A DNA stretch of 64,000 nt, taken from Thalassospira sp. TSL5-1 (GTDB taxonomy: Bacteria; Pseudomonadota; Alphaproteobacteria; Rhodospirillales; Thalassospiraceae). Location: contig NZ_KV880638.1 of NCBI RefSeq assembly GCF_001907695.1, positions 744,882-808,881 of the forward strand, written 5' to 3'. The translations under genes and the position numbers were made by a program. Each line of letters starts with the position of its first letter. The stretch's first letter is position 1. Shown here in pieces: positions 55,730 to 64,000 of the stretch. The notes beneath the pieces were generated by a model. That model saw nothing but the letters and a program-made list of their open reading frames with translations. It ran no database searches and was not told where the DNA came from.

Positions 55730-57070
55730 ATGCGTGCGATAAAATGGATTTTCTGGTTTTTTCTGGTCGGCATTGGCGGTCTGTGGGTGGCGGAACACCC
55801 TGAATTTTGGGCGCAAGACAATGTCATTTTGCTGCGCAATCAGTTTTTGCAGCTAAGCGGCGTGATGGCAATTTCGGTTATGAGCCTGATCATGATCCTC
55901 GCGACCCGGCCCAAATGGCTTGAACCCTATGTAGGCGGGCTGGATAAAACATATCGCTTGCACAAATGGCTGGGTATTGCCGCGTTGAGTTTGGCGGTCA
56001 TTCATTGGCTGTGGAAAGAGGGGCCCAAATGGCTAAAGGGACTCGGACTGTTGGATTTCAGGCGTCCCCCGCGCCCCTCGCAGGAAGGCTGGAGCCCGTT
56101 ACAGGAATTCCTGGCATCGCAGCGTCATTTGGCCGAGGGGATTGGCGAATGGAGCTTTTATATTGCCGTGGCATTGATGGTGATCGCGCTGGTCAAACTG
56201 GTACCGTATCGCTGGTTCGCCAAAACCCATAAATTCATTGCGTTTGCCTATCTGGCCCTGGTGTTTCATGCGGTGGTTTTGTTTAACTTTGACGATTGGG
56301 CCGGGCTAGGTGGCGTGTTGCTGTCCGTGTTTTTAGCAGCAGGGGCCTATAGTGCCGTTTTGGTGCTGACAGGCCGTGTCGGGCGTAAATCCACCGCGAT
56401 TGCGACACTTGAGAAAACCGACTATTTCCCGGCCATCAAATCGCTGGAAGTAACCCTGAAGGTGGATCAGGGATGGCAGGGGCATCGGGCCGGGCAGTTT
56501 GCCTTTGTTACCTTTGATCGGCAGGAAGGCGCACATCCCTTTACCATCGCAACACCCTGGAATGCCGGTGACCGTCGTCTTACCATATTGATCAAGGCCC
56601 TGGGTGATTACACAAGCACCTTGCCCGACCATGTAAAGGTTGGTACCCGTGCGCGGATCGAAGGCCCCTATGGTGCCTTTACCTTTGATGCACCGGGAAA
56701 ACGTCAGGTTTGGATTGGTGGTGGCATCGGCATCACCCCGTTTCTGGCCCGCCTGAAGGAACTGGCCGAACTGCCAGTCGAACAACGCCAGAATATCGAC
56801 CTTTATCATGCGATCCCGGTGGAGGATGAAACTCTGTCGGCCCGCCTGAAAATGCTGGCCCGGCAAGCAGGAGTGACATTGCATGTCATCATTGATGGAC
56901 GGGATGATTTATTGACCGGCGCAAGATTGCGTCGTGATGTTGCGGATTGGAAAAGTGCCAGTTTCTGGTTTTGCGGGCCGCGTCAGTTTGGCAATGCCCT
57001 TTATCGTGATTTGACGGGCAATGGCCTGCCATCCAAGCGGTTCCATCAGGAGCTGTTCGAGTTCCGCTAG
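55730..57070 (+). CDS. Ferric-reductase-like transmembrane flavoprotein
   Basis: The 446-residue protein has an N-terminal membrane domain of six or so helices with histidines (HKWLGIAALSLAVIHW, KTHKFIAFAYLALVFH) placed to bind two hemes. A ferredoxin-reductase-like half follows from about residue 220: HPFTIATPW (FAD), GPYGAF and GGGIGITPFLARL (NAD(P)H), ending with CGPRQFG. It could reduce ferric iron, oxygen or another acceptor across the membrane. AAAGGA precedes the ATG. No iron-uptake gene is beside it. Confidence 0.88.
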   Translation: MRAIKWIFWFFLVGIGGLWVAEHPEFWAQDNVILLRNQFLQLSGVMAISVMSLIMILATRPKWLEPYVGGLDKTYRLHKWLGIAALSLAVIHWLWKEGPKWLKGLGLLDFRRPPRPSQEGWSPLQEFLASQRHLAEGIGEWSFYIAVALMVIALVKLVPYRWFAKTHKFIAFAYLALVFHAVVLFNFDDWAGLGGVLLSVFLAAGAYSAVLVLTGRVGRKSTAIATLEKTDYFPAIKSLEVTLKVDQGWQGHRAGQFAFVTFDRQEGAHPFTIATPWNAGDRRLTILIKALGDYTSTLPDHVKVGTRARIEGPYGAFTFDAPGKRQVWIGGGIGITPFLARLKELAELPVEQRQNIDLYHAIPVEDETLSARLKMLARQAGVTLHVIIDGRDDLLTGARLRRDVADWKSASFWFCGPRQFGNALYRDLTGNGLPSKRFHQELFEFR

Positions 57071-57088
57071 AACCGGCTGAGTGCATAA

Positions 57089-57131
57089 AAACAGGCAGCA
57101 AAGCATTCCGGCTTTGCTGCCTGTTTGGTTT
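57089..57131 (+). terminator. Strong intrinsic terminator
   Basis: A perfect 16-base-pair stem (57089-57104 with 57111-57126) and 6-base loop is followed by GGTTTTT. The reverse side is followed by TTAT, so it may also help the convergent chemotaxis gene. Confidence 0.9.
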
Positions 57132-57159
57132 TTGGAGGGAGTCAAGACGGGGCTTGGTG

Positions 57160-59268
57160 TCAGGCGCGGTAACCGATTCGCAGATTGCCCCAATGTTTGC
57201 CATTAACCATGATCGGCACGTCGCATTCCTTCATGAAAACCACCCGGTCGCCCATATCGCGGAAATAGGTTTGCAGTAAAACCGGCTTGGTATTGCGCGC
57301 CGCCATCAGCCCGGCGCGATCATCAAAAATACGGCGGTTGCGGGCATTGCCCATGTTCCACATCGGGTCATTGGGGCGCTGTGGCTGGCTGAAGGCCTTG
57401 TTGTGGGTGGGAAGATAGCCATTTTGGTCTACAGCGGCGACAAATACGACATGTGGGTCCTTGCCCAGGGCGGCTTCTTGCAGTGGGGCAAAACGGCTAT
57501 CGGTAAAATCCAGGAACGGTGTGGTAAATTGTTTGGGGTCGGTACCGTCAATCAGCTGGTATTTCGGGCGCATCAAATCTTCAAGTTTCAGATCGCCCTT
57601 GCGCACGGCCTCGTCAAACAGTTTGCCCAGTTGTTGCGCCAGCGGTTTGCCCAGTTCGGCTATTTTTTCGTCATGGGCGCGGGTTTTGACCAGCATGCCG
57701 TCAATCACCCTGTGGGCCTCTGGAGTTAGCTGGTCAAACTGGATATGCGCGCCCAGGCTTGAAACAGCCTTGATCCTGCCATGCAGGTGAGTGTCCTTTT
57801 CCAGGGTAATGGCAACCGGTTTTCCGGCATCTTTCTCGTTGGCGTCAATCCGGGCAAGAAGGCCTGCGGTTGACATATCGGCCGTAACCCCCGTGCGGCG
57901 GTCGCCTTTGCCAAAATCCAGTTCAATATCAACCGCAATTGGCACACGCTGGTGCATTGTGGTTCCCGATGTGTTTTTCGATTGTTCTGTTGCGTTGGTT
58001 GTGCGCAGAACGGCACGAAAACGTTCATCCATTTCGGTTACATCCTGGCGGATGGTGGAGGCAAGGCCACGGAGGTTTTCCGATGTGTCACGGGCATTGC
58101 GGGCCTTGATATGGGCTGTGCCAATATCATCGGTAATGCCCTGCATGTGGCTGGAAACTTCTTTGGCGCTGGCTGAAATGTCCTCTATCGCGGTGGTTTG
58201 ATGTTGGATGGCGTCGGAAATGTCAATCGACAGGCGATTGACTTCGTCAATGGAGCCGCCAATACCCTCGATCGCGCCAACGGCACTGGATGTTGCCCGC
58301 TGGATGGCCTGAATTTGGTCATTGATGTCGGAAATGGCCTTTTCCGTTTGTGTCGCCAGGTTTTTGACCTCGTTGGCGACCACGGCAAAGCCTTTTCCGG
58401 CTTCGCCAGCACGGGCGGCCTCGATGGTGGCGTTTAGGGCCAGCATTTTGGTTTGGTCGGATATGCGTTTGACGATATCAACCACCTTGCCAATTTCATC
58501 GGCGGTGGTTGACAGGCTTGCCATTGTGCTGGTTGTTTCTTCAACGCGCGATACGGCCTGGCTTGAAATATCGCTGGTCCGATGGATGCGCTGGGCGATT
58601 TCCTGGCTGGAGGATTGCAACTGGTCGGTCGCCGAGGCCACCGTGGCGATATTGCCGGTGGCAATGCCGGTGGTTTCGGTGATCCGTTCCACCAACTGGG
58701 ATAATTCGCGCGAGTCGGTTTCCATTGTCAGGGAAACGTCTTTCATCCGGCCAGCCTGAAAACCGACCTCGGAAATGATATTGTCGGTTTCGCGTTCAAT
58801 GATTTCGGAAATCGCCTGTATTTCGCTGTGTGCGCGGTTTTCGCCCCCATTTTGCGCCAATAGGCGCCCCAAAAGCGCCCCCATATCGGTACAGAGAGTG
58901 GTGCGCAGCGCATCACAGCAGGCCTGTGCCTTGCTGGCGCGCAAGCGGGTGGACACCAAGCGCAGTGCATTGGCAATAACCCCGTCATAGGCGGCAAGAA
59001 TTTTTGTGGCAGAAGGTGCATGTGACAGACCTGCGAGCGGGTTTTTACCCAGGTCGCGGGCAATGGTTTCCGGGCCACTGGCACTGAGCAGGTTTTGCCA
59101 GTATTGCGCCATTTCAGCCCCAAGGTCCGGCGAGGCAGAATTGCCGGAATCGCGCAGGGTATCGCAAAATTCCTGTGCGATTTGGTCAAGGTGGGGCGAA
59201 ACAATGTCAAAAGCGACAAGAGCATGGGCTTGGGAAGCAGCACCGGGGGATGCCTGACGAATATCCAT
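57160..59268 (-). CDS. Soluble methyl-accepting chemotaxis-type protein with PilZ-like domain
   Basis: The 702-residue protein has no membrane helix. Residues 1-150 are a helical N-terminal domain, possibly globin-like. The signalling domain at about 185-425 includes the highly conserved hairpin tip [21 protein letters not shown] PilZ-like segment follows near 440-530 ([25 protein letters not shown]), although the typical R-x3-R start is only partly present. The C-terminus has a sensor-like region, [28 protein letters not shown] and [11 protein letters not shown]. The start at 59268 follows AGGAGA. Ligand unknown. Confidence 0.88.
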   Translation of the reverse strand: MDIRQASPGAASQAHALVAFDIVSPHLDQIAQEFCDTLRDSGNSASPDLGAEMAQYWQNLLSASGPETIARDLGKNPLAGLSHAPSATKILAAYDGVIANALRLVSTRLRASKAQACCDALRTTLCTDMGALLGRLLAQNGGENRAHSEIQAISEIIERETDNIISEVGFQAGRMKDVSLTMETDSRELSQLVERITETTGIATGNIATVASATDQLQSSSQEIAQRIHRTSDISSQAVSRVEETTSTMASLSTTADEIGKVVDIVKRISDQTKMLALNATIEAARAGEAGKGFAVVANEVKNLATQTEKAISDINDQIQAIQRATSSAVGAIEGIGGSIDEVNRLSIDISDAIQHQTTAIEDISASAKEVSSHMQGITDDIGTAHIKARNARDTSENLRGLASTIRQDVTEMDERFRAVLRTTNATEQSKNTSGTTMHQRVPIAVDIELDFGKGDRRTGVTADMSTAGLLARIDANEKDAGKPVAITLEKDTHLHGRIKAVSSLGAHIQFDQLTPEAHRVIDGMLVKTRAHDEKIAELGKPLAQQLGKLFDEAVRKGDLKLEDLMRPKYQLIDGTDPKQFTTPFLDFTDSRFAPLQEAALGKDPHVVFVAAVDQNGYLPTHNKAFSQPQRPNDPMWNMGNARNRRIFDDRAGLMAARNTKPVLLQTYFRDMGDRVVFMKECDVPIMVNGKHWGNLRIGYRA

Positions 59269-59375
59269 GAGGAACGTCTCCTGTTGATTTACCGGTTTGG
59301 CCCGGTAATTCATTTTCTTGTCATGTAGCCTAGCCCCATATGGGGGCCAAAGTCATATTGAACTTTAGGGGCATG

Positions 59376-59406
59376 TAAAAAAACGGGTGCCAATACCTGG
59401 CACCCG
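59376..59406 (-). terminator. Intrinsic terminator after mcd
   Basis: On the minus strand CGGGTGCC pairs with GGCACCCG around a 7-base loop and is followed by an uninterrupted T run of seven. It separates mcd from the chemotaxis gene. Confidence 0.9.
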
Positions 59407-59445
59407 CAAGGCTGGGCCAGTTGGCCCCGGTTCGGTTTTGGCGCG

Positions 59446-61122
59446 TCAGCGGCCAAGTAATCCGCGGGTTACGACCTGCGCCTGAATTTCGGCAGCCCCT
59501 TCAAAAATATTCAGGATACGGGCATCACACAGAATCCGGCTGATCTGGTATTCGGTGGCATAGCCGTTGCCGCCATGAATTTGCAGGGCATTATCGGCAT
59601 TGGACCACGCCACGCGCGCGCCCAGCAGCTTTGCCATACCGGCCTCGATATCACAGCGGATATCCTGGTCCTTTTCCACCGCAGAAAAATAGGTCAATTG
59701 GCGGGCGATCATGGTTTCCACCACCATCCAGGCGATTTTGCCGTAAACCCGCGGAAAGGCATAAAGCGGTTTGCCAAATTGCACCCGTTCCTGCGCATAG
59801 CGCATGCCAATTTCCAGCGCATTTTGCGCCACACCCACGGCACGGGCGGCGGTTTGAATGCGGGCGGATTCAAAGGTTGCCATCAATTGTTTAAAGCCCT
59901 GGCCTTCCACCCCACCCAACAGGTTTTCTGCCGGAACGGTGAAACCATCGAAGCTAAGCTCGTATTCCTTCATGCCGCGATAGCCCAAAACCTCAATCTC
60001 GCCGCCACTCATGCCCTCCGCCGGGAACGGGGTTGCGTCGGTACCGCGCGGTTTTTCCGCCAGCAACATCGAAAGGCCGCGATATCCGGCTTCGTCGGGA
60101 TTGGTGCGGGTCAGCAGCGTCATCAAATCAGACCGCGACGCATGGGTGATCCAGGTTTTGTTGCCTGTTATCTTGTAGGTATCGCCATCCCGAATCGCAC
60201 GGGTACGCAAATTGGCAAGGTCTGAGCCATTATTGGGTTCGGTAAACACGGCGGTGGGCAATATCTCACCCGATGCCAGCTTGGGCAGGTAATGTTCCTT
60301 TTGCGCATCCGTACCGCCCAGACGAATAAGCTCCGCAGCAATTTCAGACCGCGTGCCAAGCGACCCTACACCGATATATCCGCGCGAGAGTTCCTCGGTC
60401 ACAACGCACATGGCGGTTTTTCCCATGCCAAGCCCGCCAAATTCTTCGGGGATGGTCAGGCCAAATACGCCCAGTTCGGCCATTTCATTCACAATTTCAA
60501 TCGGGATCAGCTCGTCGCGTTCGTGCCAGCCATGGGCGTGGGGGGTGACTTTTTCATCGACAAAACGGCGGAACTGGTCGCGCACCATATCCAGGGTGTC
60601 GTCTTCCATGCCGCTATCGCCAAATCGGCCGCTGGACAGGCTGTCATTGATTTCCTCGGCAATGGCGCGGCGGGTGGCATCGCTGTTGCCCTGGGCAATC
60701 AGGGCTTTGACAGCCGCATTTTTGGCAAAATTTTCAATTGCGTCGTCGGGTGTACCCAGTGCGCCAAGGCGGATAATTTCACCTTGCGACATGGAAATGC
60801 CACCGCAAATTTGCGCCAGATATTCGCCAAACGCCGCCTGGGTGATCAATTGTTCCAATCGTCCCAATCGTCTCTGTTCCTCCAGGCGGATGGCCCAGGC
60901 ATTCATTTGCCGAAGTGCATTGGTATAGGTCGCTAACCAGGCAAAGCCGTGGGCGGCAAACTGGTGGTCTTCCATGCGCCCGGCATCAACTTTGCCGTTT
61001 TCGCATACGGTATTTTTCACCGCATCGCGCGTGACCTCATAAAGCGGCTCCAGTGCGCCAAGCGCCCCGGCGCAAAGAGTTTTCAAATCGGGGATCAGGG
61101 CATTGTCGGTCATGGCATTCAT
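59446..61122 (-). CDS. mcd: Acyl-CoA dehydrogenase, probable methylsuccinyl-CoA dehydrogenase
   Basis: The 558-residue flavoenzyme probably oxidises (2S)-methylsuccinyl-CoA to mesaconyl-CoA, passing electrons to ETF. The N-terminal 150 residues are an extra helical domain, known in Mcd and absent from ordinary acyl-CoA dehydrogenases of about 380 residues. The core has LGVFGLTIPEEFGGLGM, TEPNNGSDLANLRT, GNKTWITHASRSDL and the C-terminal QIHGGNGYATEYQISRI. The neighbour is ccr, and ecm is divergent. AGGAT precedes the ATG at 61122; an ATG three codons later is possible. Substrate is inferred from domain layout and context. Confidence 0.88.
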   Translation of the reverse strand: MNAMTDNALIPDLKTLCAGALGALEPLYEVTRDAVKNTVCENGKVDAGRMEDHQFAAHGFAWLATYTNALRQMNAWAIRLEEQRRLGRLEQLITQAAFGEYLAQICGGISMSQGEIIRLGALGTPDDAIENFAKNAAVKALIAQGNSDATRRAIAEEINDSLSSGRFGDSGMEDDTLDMVRDQFRRFVDEKVTPHAHGWHERDELIPIEIVNEMAELGVFGLTIPEEFGGLGMGKTAMCVVTEELSRGYIGVGSLGTRSEIAAELIRLGGTDAQKEHYLPKLASGEILPTAVFTEPNNGSDLANLRTRAIRDGDTYKITGNKTWITHASRSDLMTLLTRTNPDEAGYRGLSMLLAEKPRGTDATPFPAEGMSGGEIEVLGYRGMKEYELSFDGFTVPAENLLGGVEGQGFKQLMATFESARIQTAARAVGVAQNALEIGMRYAQERVQFGKPLYAFPRVYGKIAWMVVETMIARQLTYFSAVEKDQDIRCDIEAGMAKLLGARVAWSNADNALQIHGGNGYATEYQISRILCDARILNIFEGAAEIQAQVVTRGLLGR

Positions 61123-61237
61123 GGCTTTATCCTGTCTGGCGCGCATGGACGATGCGGGTTGGGGCTTTCCTCGAGCGGCATCAAGCAGCATCGAATGGTA
61201 TCTTTGTTTAAGAGACGGTCACAGTCAAAGTGGTCGG

Positions 61238-61277
61238 GTGATCCTGCCTGAATTGGGCGAATGTCAGGCAGGATCAC
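61238..61277. repeat. Perfect 14-bp inverted repeat between ccr and mcd
   Basis: Arms GTGATCCTGCCTGA (61238-61251) and its exact complement (61264-61277) flank 12 bases. It lies in the 220-base gap after ccr and before mcd. No T run follows on the minus strand. It may be an mRNA-stabilising hairpin, a weak attenuator, or an operator for mcd. Confidence 0.75.
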
Positions 61278-61342
61278 GCCTGTCACAATCGAAGGGGCAT
61301 CAGGATGCAGCCAGAGGGAAAGCCACATCCCCGCCTGTGGGA

Positions 61343-62623
61343 TTATCCTTCGACCGCGTCTTCAAGGGTGCGCATGCCCGGCCGTTTGGCCTGGACCAGC
61401 ACGGCCATGTTGCCCGGTTTGTGCTGGTTGCGCATCATCTGCATATGAGCGCGCGGAATATCGTCCCATGAAAAGACTTCCGACATGCTGGGGTCAATAC
61501 GCCGTTCGATCACCAGCTTGTTGGCCTGCGAAGCCTGCTTGAGGTTGGCAAAGTGGCTGCCCTGAATGCGTTTTTGCCGCATCCAGACAAAACGCGCATC
61601 GAATGTCAGGTTAAAGCCGGTGGTGCCGGCGCAAAACACCACCATGCCGCCGCGTTTGACGACATTGCACGATACCGGGAAGGTTTGTTCCCCGGGATGT
61701 TCAAAAACAATATCCACATCCACCCCCTTGCCGGTGATGTCCCATATTGCCTTGCCGAATTTGCGTACTTCTTTCATATAGGCGCCAAATTCCGGGCCAT
61801 TAACGGTGGGAAGCTGGCCCCAGCAGTCAAATTCCTTGCGGTTGATGACGGCCTTGGCCCCCAGGCCCAGCACGAAATCACGTTTGCTTTCATCGGAAAT
61901 AACGCCAATCGCGTTGGCACCGGCAGTGGTGATCAACTGGATCGCCATTGACCCCAAACCGCCCGAGGCGCCCCAAACCAGCACATTGTGGCCGGGTCGC
62001 AAAATATGCGGGCGATGACCAAACAGCATGCGATAGGCCGTTGCCAGAGTCAGGGTGTAGCACGCACTTTCTTCCCAGGTCAGATGTTTGGGGCGCGGCA
62101 TCAATTGCTGGGACTGCACATTGGTAAACTGGGCAAAGGAGCCATCGGGCGTTTCATAGCCCCAAATGCGCTGGGTGGGCGATAACATCGGGTCGCCGCC
62201 ATTACATTCCTCGTCGTCGCCGTCATCCTGGTTGCAGTGAATGACAACTTCATCGCCGACCTTCCAGCGTGTCACCTTCGACCCAACCGCCCAGACAATG
62301 CCCGACGCATCCGACCCTGCGATGTGAAATGGTTCGTTGTGCACATCAAAAACCGAAATCGGTTTGCCAAGGGCCGCCCAAACACCGTTGTAATTCACAC
62401 CTGCTGCCATCACCAGCACCAGAACCTCGTGCGAATCCAGGGTGGGAACATCCACCACTTCGCACTGCATCGCGGTATCGGGGTCGCCGTGGCGTTCGCG
62501 GCGGATCGCCCAGGCATACATCTGTTTGGGAACGTGACCCAGCGGCGGAATCTCGCCGATTTCATAAAGGTCTTTGACGTCCGGTCCCCCCGGGTATGAA
62601 ATGACTTCAGCGGCTGTATTCAT
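61343..62623 (-). CDS. ccr: Crotonyl-CoA carboxylase/reductase
   Basis: Ccr reductively carboxylates crotonyl-CoA to ethylmalonyl-CoA with NADPH and CO2, the defining step of the ethylmalonyl-CoA pathway. The 426-residue MDR protein has GVNYNGVWAALGKP, with the asparagine that in other Ccr proteins helps hold CO2, the Rossmann motif WGASGGLGSMAIQL, the family-specific INRKEFDCWGQLPTV and the GSHFAN histidine. TAGGAGTGAAGG sets the start at 62623; an earlier ATG lacks a site. It heads the unit with mcd and is divergent from ecm. Confidence 0.97.
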   Translation of the reverse strand: MNTAAEVISYPGGPDVKDLYEIGEIPPLGHVPKQMYAWAIRRERHGDPDTAMQCEVVDVPTLDSHEVLVLVMAAGVNYNGVWAALGKPISVFDVHNEPFHIAGSDASGIVWAVGSKVTRWKVGDEVVIHCNQDDGDDEECNGGDPMLSPTQRIWGYETPDGSFAQFTNVQSQQLMPRPKHLTWEESACYTLTLATAYRMLFGHRPHILRPGHNVLVWGASGGLGSMAIQLITTAGANAIGVISDESKRDFVLGLGAKAVINRKEFDCWGQLPTVNGPEFGAYMKEVRKFGKAIWDITGKGVDVDIVFEHPGEQTFPVSCNVVKRGGMVVFCAGTTGFNLTFDARFVWMRQKRIQGSHFANLKQASQANKLVIERRIDPSMSEVFSWDDIPRAHMQMMRNQHKPGNMAVLVQAKRPGMRTLEDAVEG

Positions 62624-62781
62624 GGCCTTCACTCCTATTTCGGGCCGCGTAGGGCACGGGATGGCGGCTTGCCGGTTTGGGCGCATTGACACGCGGGCGA
62701 GTCTTCGAGAACTGCGGTGTCTAACGCGTTGGTTTTTCTGTCTTGCGTAATTTCTCTTTTATCGCGATGCACAAATTGTTA

Positions 62782-62814
62782 TATAATTACCCAGTAAATG
62801 TCCAGTGGGTAATT
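62782..62814. promoter_or_regulatory. Palindromic operator over a -10 box, between ccr and ecm
   Basis: Arms AATTACCCA (62785-62793) and TGGGTAATT (62806-62814) are exact complements with a 12-base centre. The left arm overlaps TATAAT at 62782-62787, a good -10 for the plus-strand ecm gene. A repressor or activator binding here could set ccr and ecm together. In Methylobacterium a TetR-type regulator, CcrR, binds a palindrome near ccr; the same factor here is not shown. Confidence 0.65.
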
Positions 62815-62875
62815 TAAGAACGTTTTTGTGAAATATTTGGAAAGCGTTCTGGTAACAAATGTACGCGAGGCCGCC

Positions 62876-64000
62876 ATGTCATCTGAACGCACACGCACTG
62901 CAACATCGCCGGAACGCGACCGCCCCTGGCTGATTCGCACCTATGCCGGGCACAGTTCGGCCAGTGCGTCCAACGCGCTGTACCGGCAAAATCTGGCAAA
63001 GGGCCAAACCGGGCTTTCGGTGGCGTTCGATCTGCCCACACAGACAGGCTATGATTCGGACCATGTGCTGGCGCGCGGTGAAGTGGGCAAGGTTGGCGTG
63101 CCGGTATCGCATCTGGGCGATATGGAAACCCTGTTTGACGGCATCCCGCTTGATAAAATGAACACCTCCATGACCATCAATGCCCCAGCGGCCTGGTTGC
63201 TGGCGTTATATATTGCGGTGGCGGAAAAGCAGGGCGTAAAGCGTGCCGATTTGCAGGGCACCACCCAGAACGACATCATCAAGGAATATCTGTCGCGCGG
63301 GACATATATTTTTCCGCCAGCACCCAGCCTGAAGCTGATTACCGATGTTGCCGCTTTTACCTATCGCGAAATTCCCAAATGGAACCCGATGAATGTGTGT
63401 TCCTATCATTTGCAGGAAGCAGGCGCGACGCCGGAACAGGAACTGGCCTTTGCCCTGGCAACGGCGGTTGCCGTGCTGGATGCCGTGCGCAGCTCGGGCC
63501 AGGTACCCGATGATGACTTTGCCAAGGTGGTGGGGCGGATTTCGTTTTTTGTGAATGCCGGTATTCGCTTTGTCACCGAAATTTGCAAAATGCGGGCCTT
63601 TTGCGAATTGTGGGATGAAATCACCCGTGACCGTTATGGCATTGCCGATGAAAAATACCGCCGTTTTCGCTATGGCGTGCAGGTCAATTCGCTGGGCCTG
63701 ACCGAACAGCAACCTGAAAACAATGTTTACCGCATCCTGATCGAAATGCTGGCGGTGGTTTTGTCCAAAAATGCCCGGGCGCGTGCCGTGCAGCTTCCGG
63801 CCTGGAACGAGGCATTGGGCCTGCCGCGCCCGTGGGACCAGCAATGGTCCCTGCGCCTGCAACAGATCATGGCCTATGAAACCGACCTTCTGGAATATGA
63901 AGACCTGTTTGATGGCAACCCGTCGATTGAACGCAAGGTTGCCACCCTGAAGGAAGGCGCACGGGCCGAACTGAGTAAAATTGATGCAATGGGTGGAGCG
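62876..64000 (+). CDS. ecm: Ethylmalonyl-CoA mutase, partial
   Basis: The frame runs open to the window end, giving the first 375 residues. It matches the adenosylcobalamin-dependent mutase family: RTYAGHSSASASNALYR, GLSVAFDLPTQTGYDSDH, MNTSMTINAPAAWLLALY and QGTTQNDIIKEYLSRGTYI. The form with NALYRQNLAKGQTGLSVAF is that of ethylmalonyl-CoA mutase (MeaA), not methylmalonyl-CoA mutase. The B12-binding C-terminal domain is beyond the window. GAGG lies upstream of the ATG. It converts ethylmalonyl-CoA to methylsuccinyl-CoA, the substrate of Mcd. Confidence 0.95.
   Translation, partial: MSSERTRTATSPERDRPWLIRTYAGHSSASASNALYRQNLAKGQTGLSVAFDLPTQTGYDSDHVLARGEVGKVGVPVSHLGDMETLFDGIPLDKMNTSMTINAPAAWLLALYIAVAEKQGVKRADLQGTTQNDIIKEYLSRGTYIFPPAPSLKLITDVAAFTYREIPKWNPMNVCSYHLQEAGATPEQELAFALATAVAVLDAVRSSGQVPDDDFAKVVGRISFFVNAGIRFVTEICKMRAFCELWDEITRDRYGIADEKYRRFRYGVQVNSLGLTEQQPENNVYRILIEMLAVVLSKNARARAVQLPAWNEALGLPRPWDQQWSLRLQQIMAYETDLLEYEDLFDGNPSIERKVATLKEGARAELSKIDAMGGA

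Noticed and set aside
1..64000. CRISPR arrays, insertion sequences, rRNA and tRNA genes
   Set aside because: No regularly spaced repeats, transposase genes or recognisable rRNA/tRNA sequences were seen in the window.

Overview
The window looks like a chromosomal segment of an alphaproteobacterium in the Rhodospirillales, most likely Thalassospira or a close relative. This rests on moderate GC content and on alphaproteobacterial gene neighbourhoods: glcDEF, long-form PstC/PstA, metXW facing chorismate mutase-hisC-tyrC, ftsEX-ydcF-plsC, argH-lipoprotein-lysA, and hig1-pduO-etfBA-hbd. It also rests on the ethylmalonyl-CoA pathway genes ccr, mcd and ecm. No rRNA or tRNA gene was seen, so the genus is an inference from remembered protein sequences.

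Layout. Positions 1-8000 hold pyruvate carboxylase and glycolate oxidase glcDEF in one direction. Positions 8750-15020 hold the phosphate uptake and control operon pstSCAB-phoU-phoB behind a recognisable Pho box. Positions 15100-25200 hold a Kef-type antiporter, a Ca/Na-type antiporter, a FolM-like reductase with folB, uvrC, an NCS2 uracil-type permease, pgsA and moaE. Positions 25180-31500 hold two unknown genes, metXW, and the divergent chorismate mutase-hisC-tyrC operon. Positions 31700-39220 hold two EamA transporters around chaC, then plsC, ydcF, ftsX and ftsE on the minus strand and a zinc-ribbon membrane protein facing them. Positions 39360-47130 hold a large DUF4175-type membrane protein, lysA, a 52-residue lipoprotein, argH, a TlpA thioredoxin and xylulokinase. 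Positions 47300-51000 hold hbd, etfA, etfB, a cobalamin adenosyltransferase and a HIG1 protein.

Positions 51000-55540 look like an accessory stretch. They hold two tandem paralogues of unknown family with nearly identical 25-base leaders, a Mor-like regulator facing them, an S-adenosylhomocysteinase-like protein that lacks the usual C-terminal region, and a small nucleotidyltransferase-like protein. This is where undescribed biology is most likely. Positions 55730-64000 hold a ferric-reductase-like flavocytochrome, a soluble chemotaxis-type protein with a PilZ-like domain, and mcd and ccr divergent from ecm, which is cut by the window edge.

How genes work together. Ccr, Ecm and Mcd form the core of the ethylmalonyl-CoA route for acetyl-CoA assimilation. 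Ecm needs adenosylcobalamin, which the adenosyltransferase can make. Mcd is expected to pass electrons to ETF, and hbd acts one stage earlier on the C4 acyl-CoA. The route yields glyoxylate, as does glycolate oxidase, and pyruvate carboxylase is a further anaplerotic enzyme. Many intergenic gaps carry clear intrinsic terminators, and several carry perfect dyads with no assigned function.
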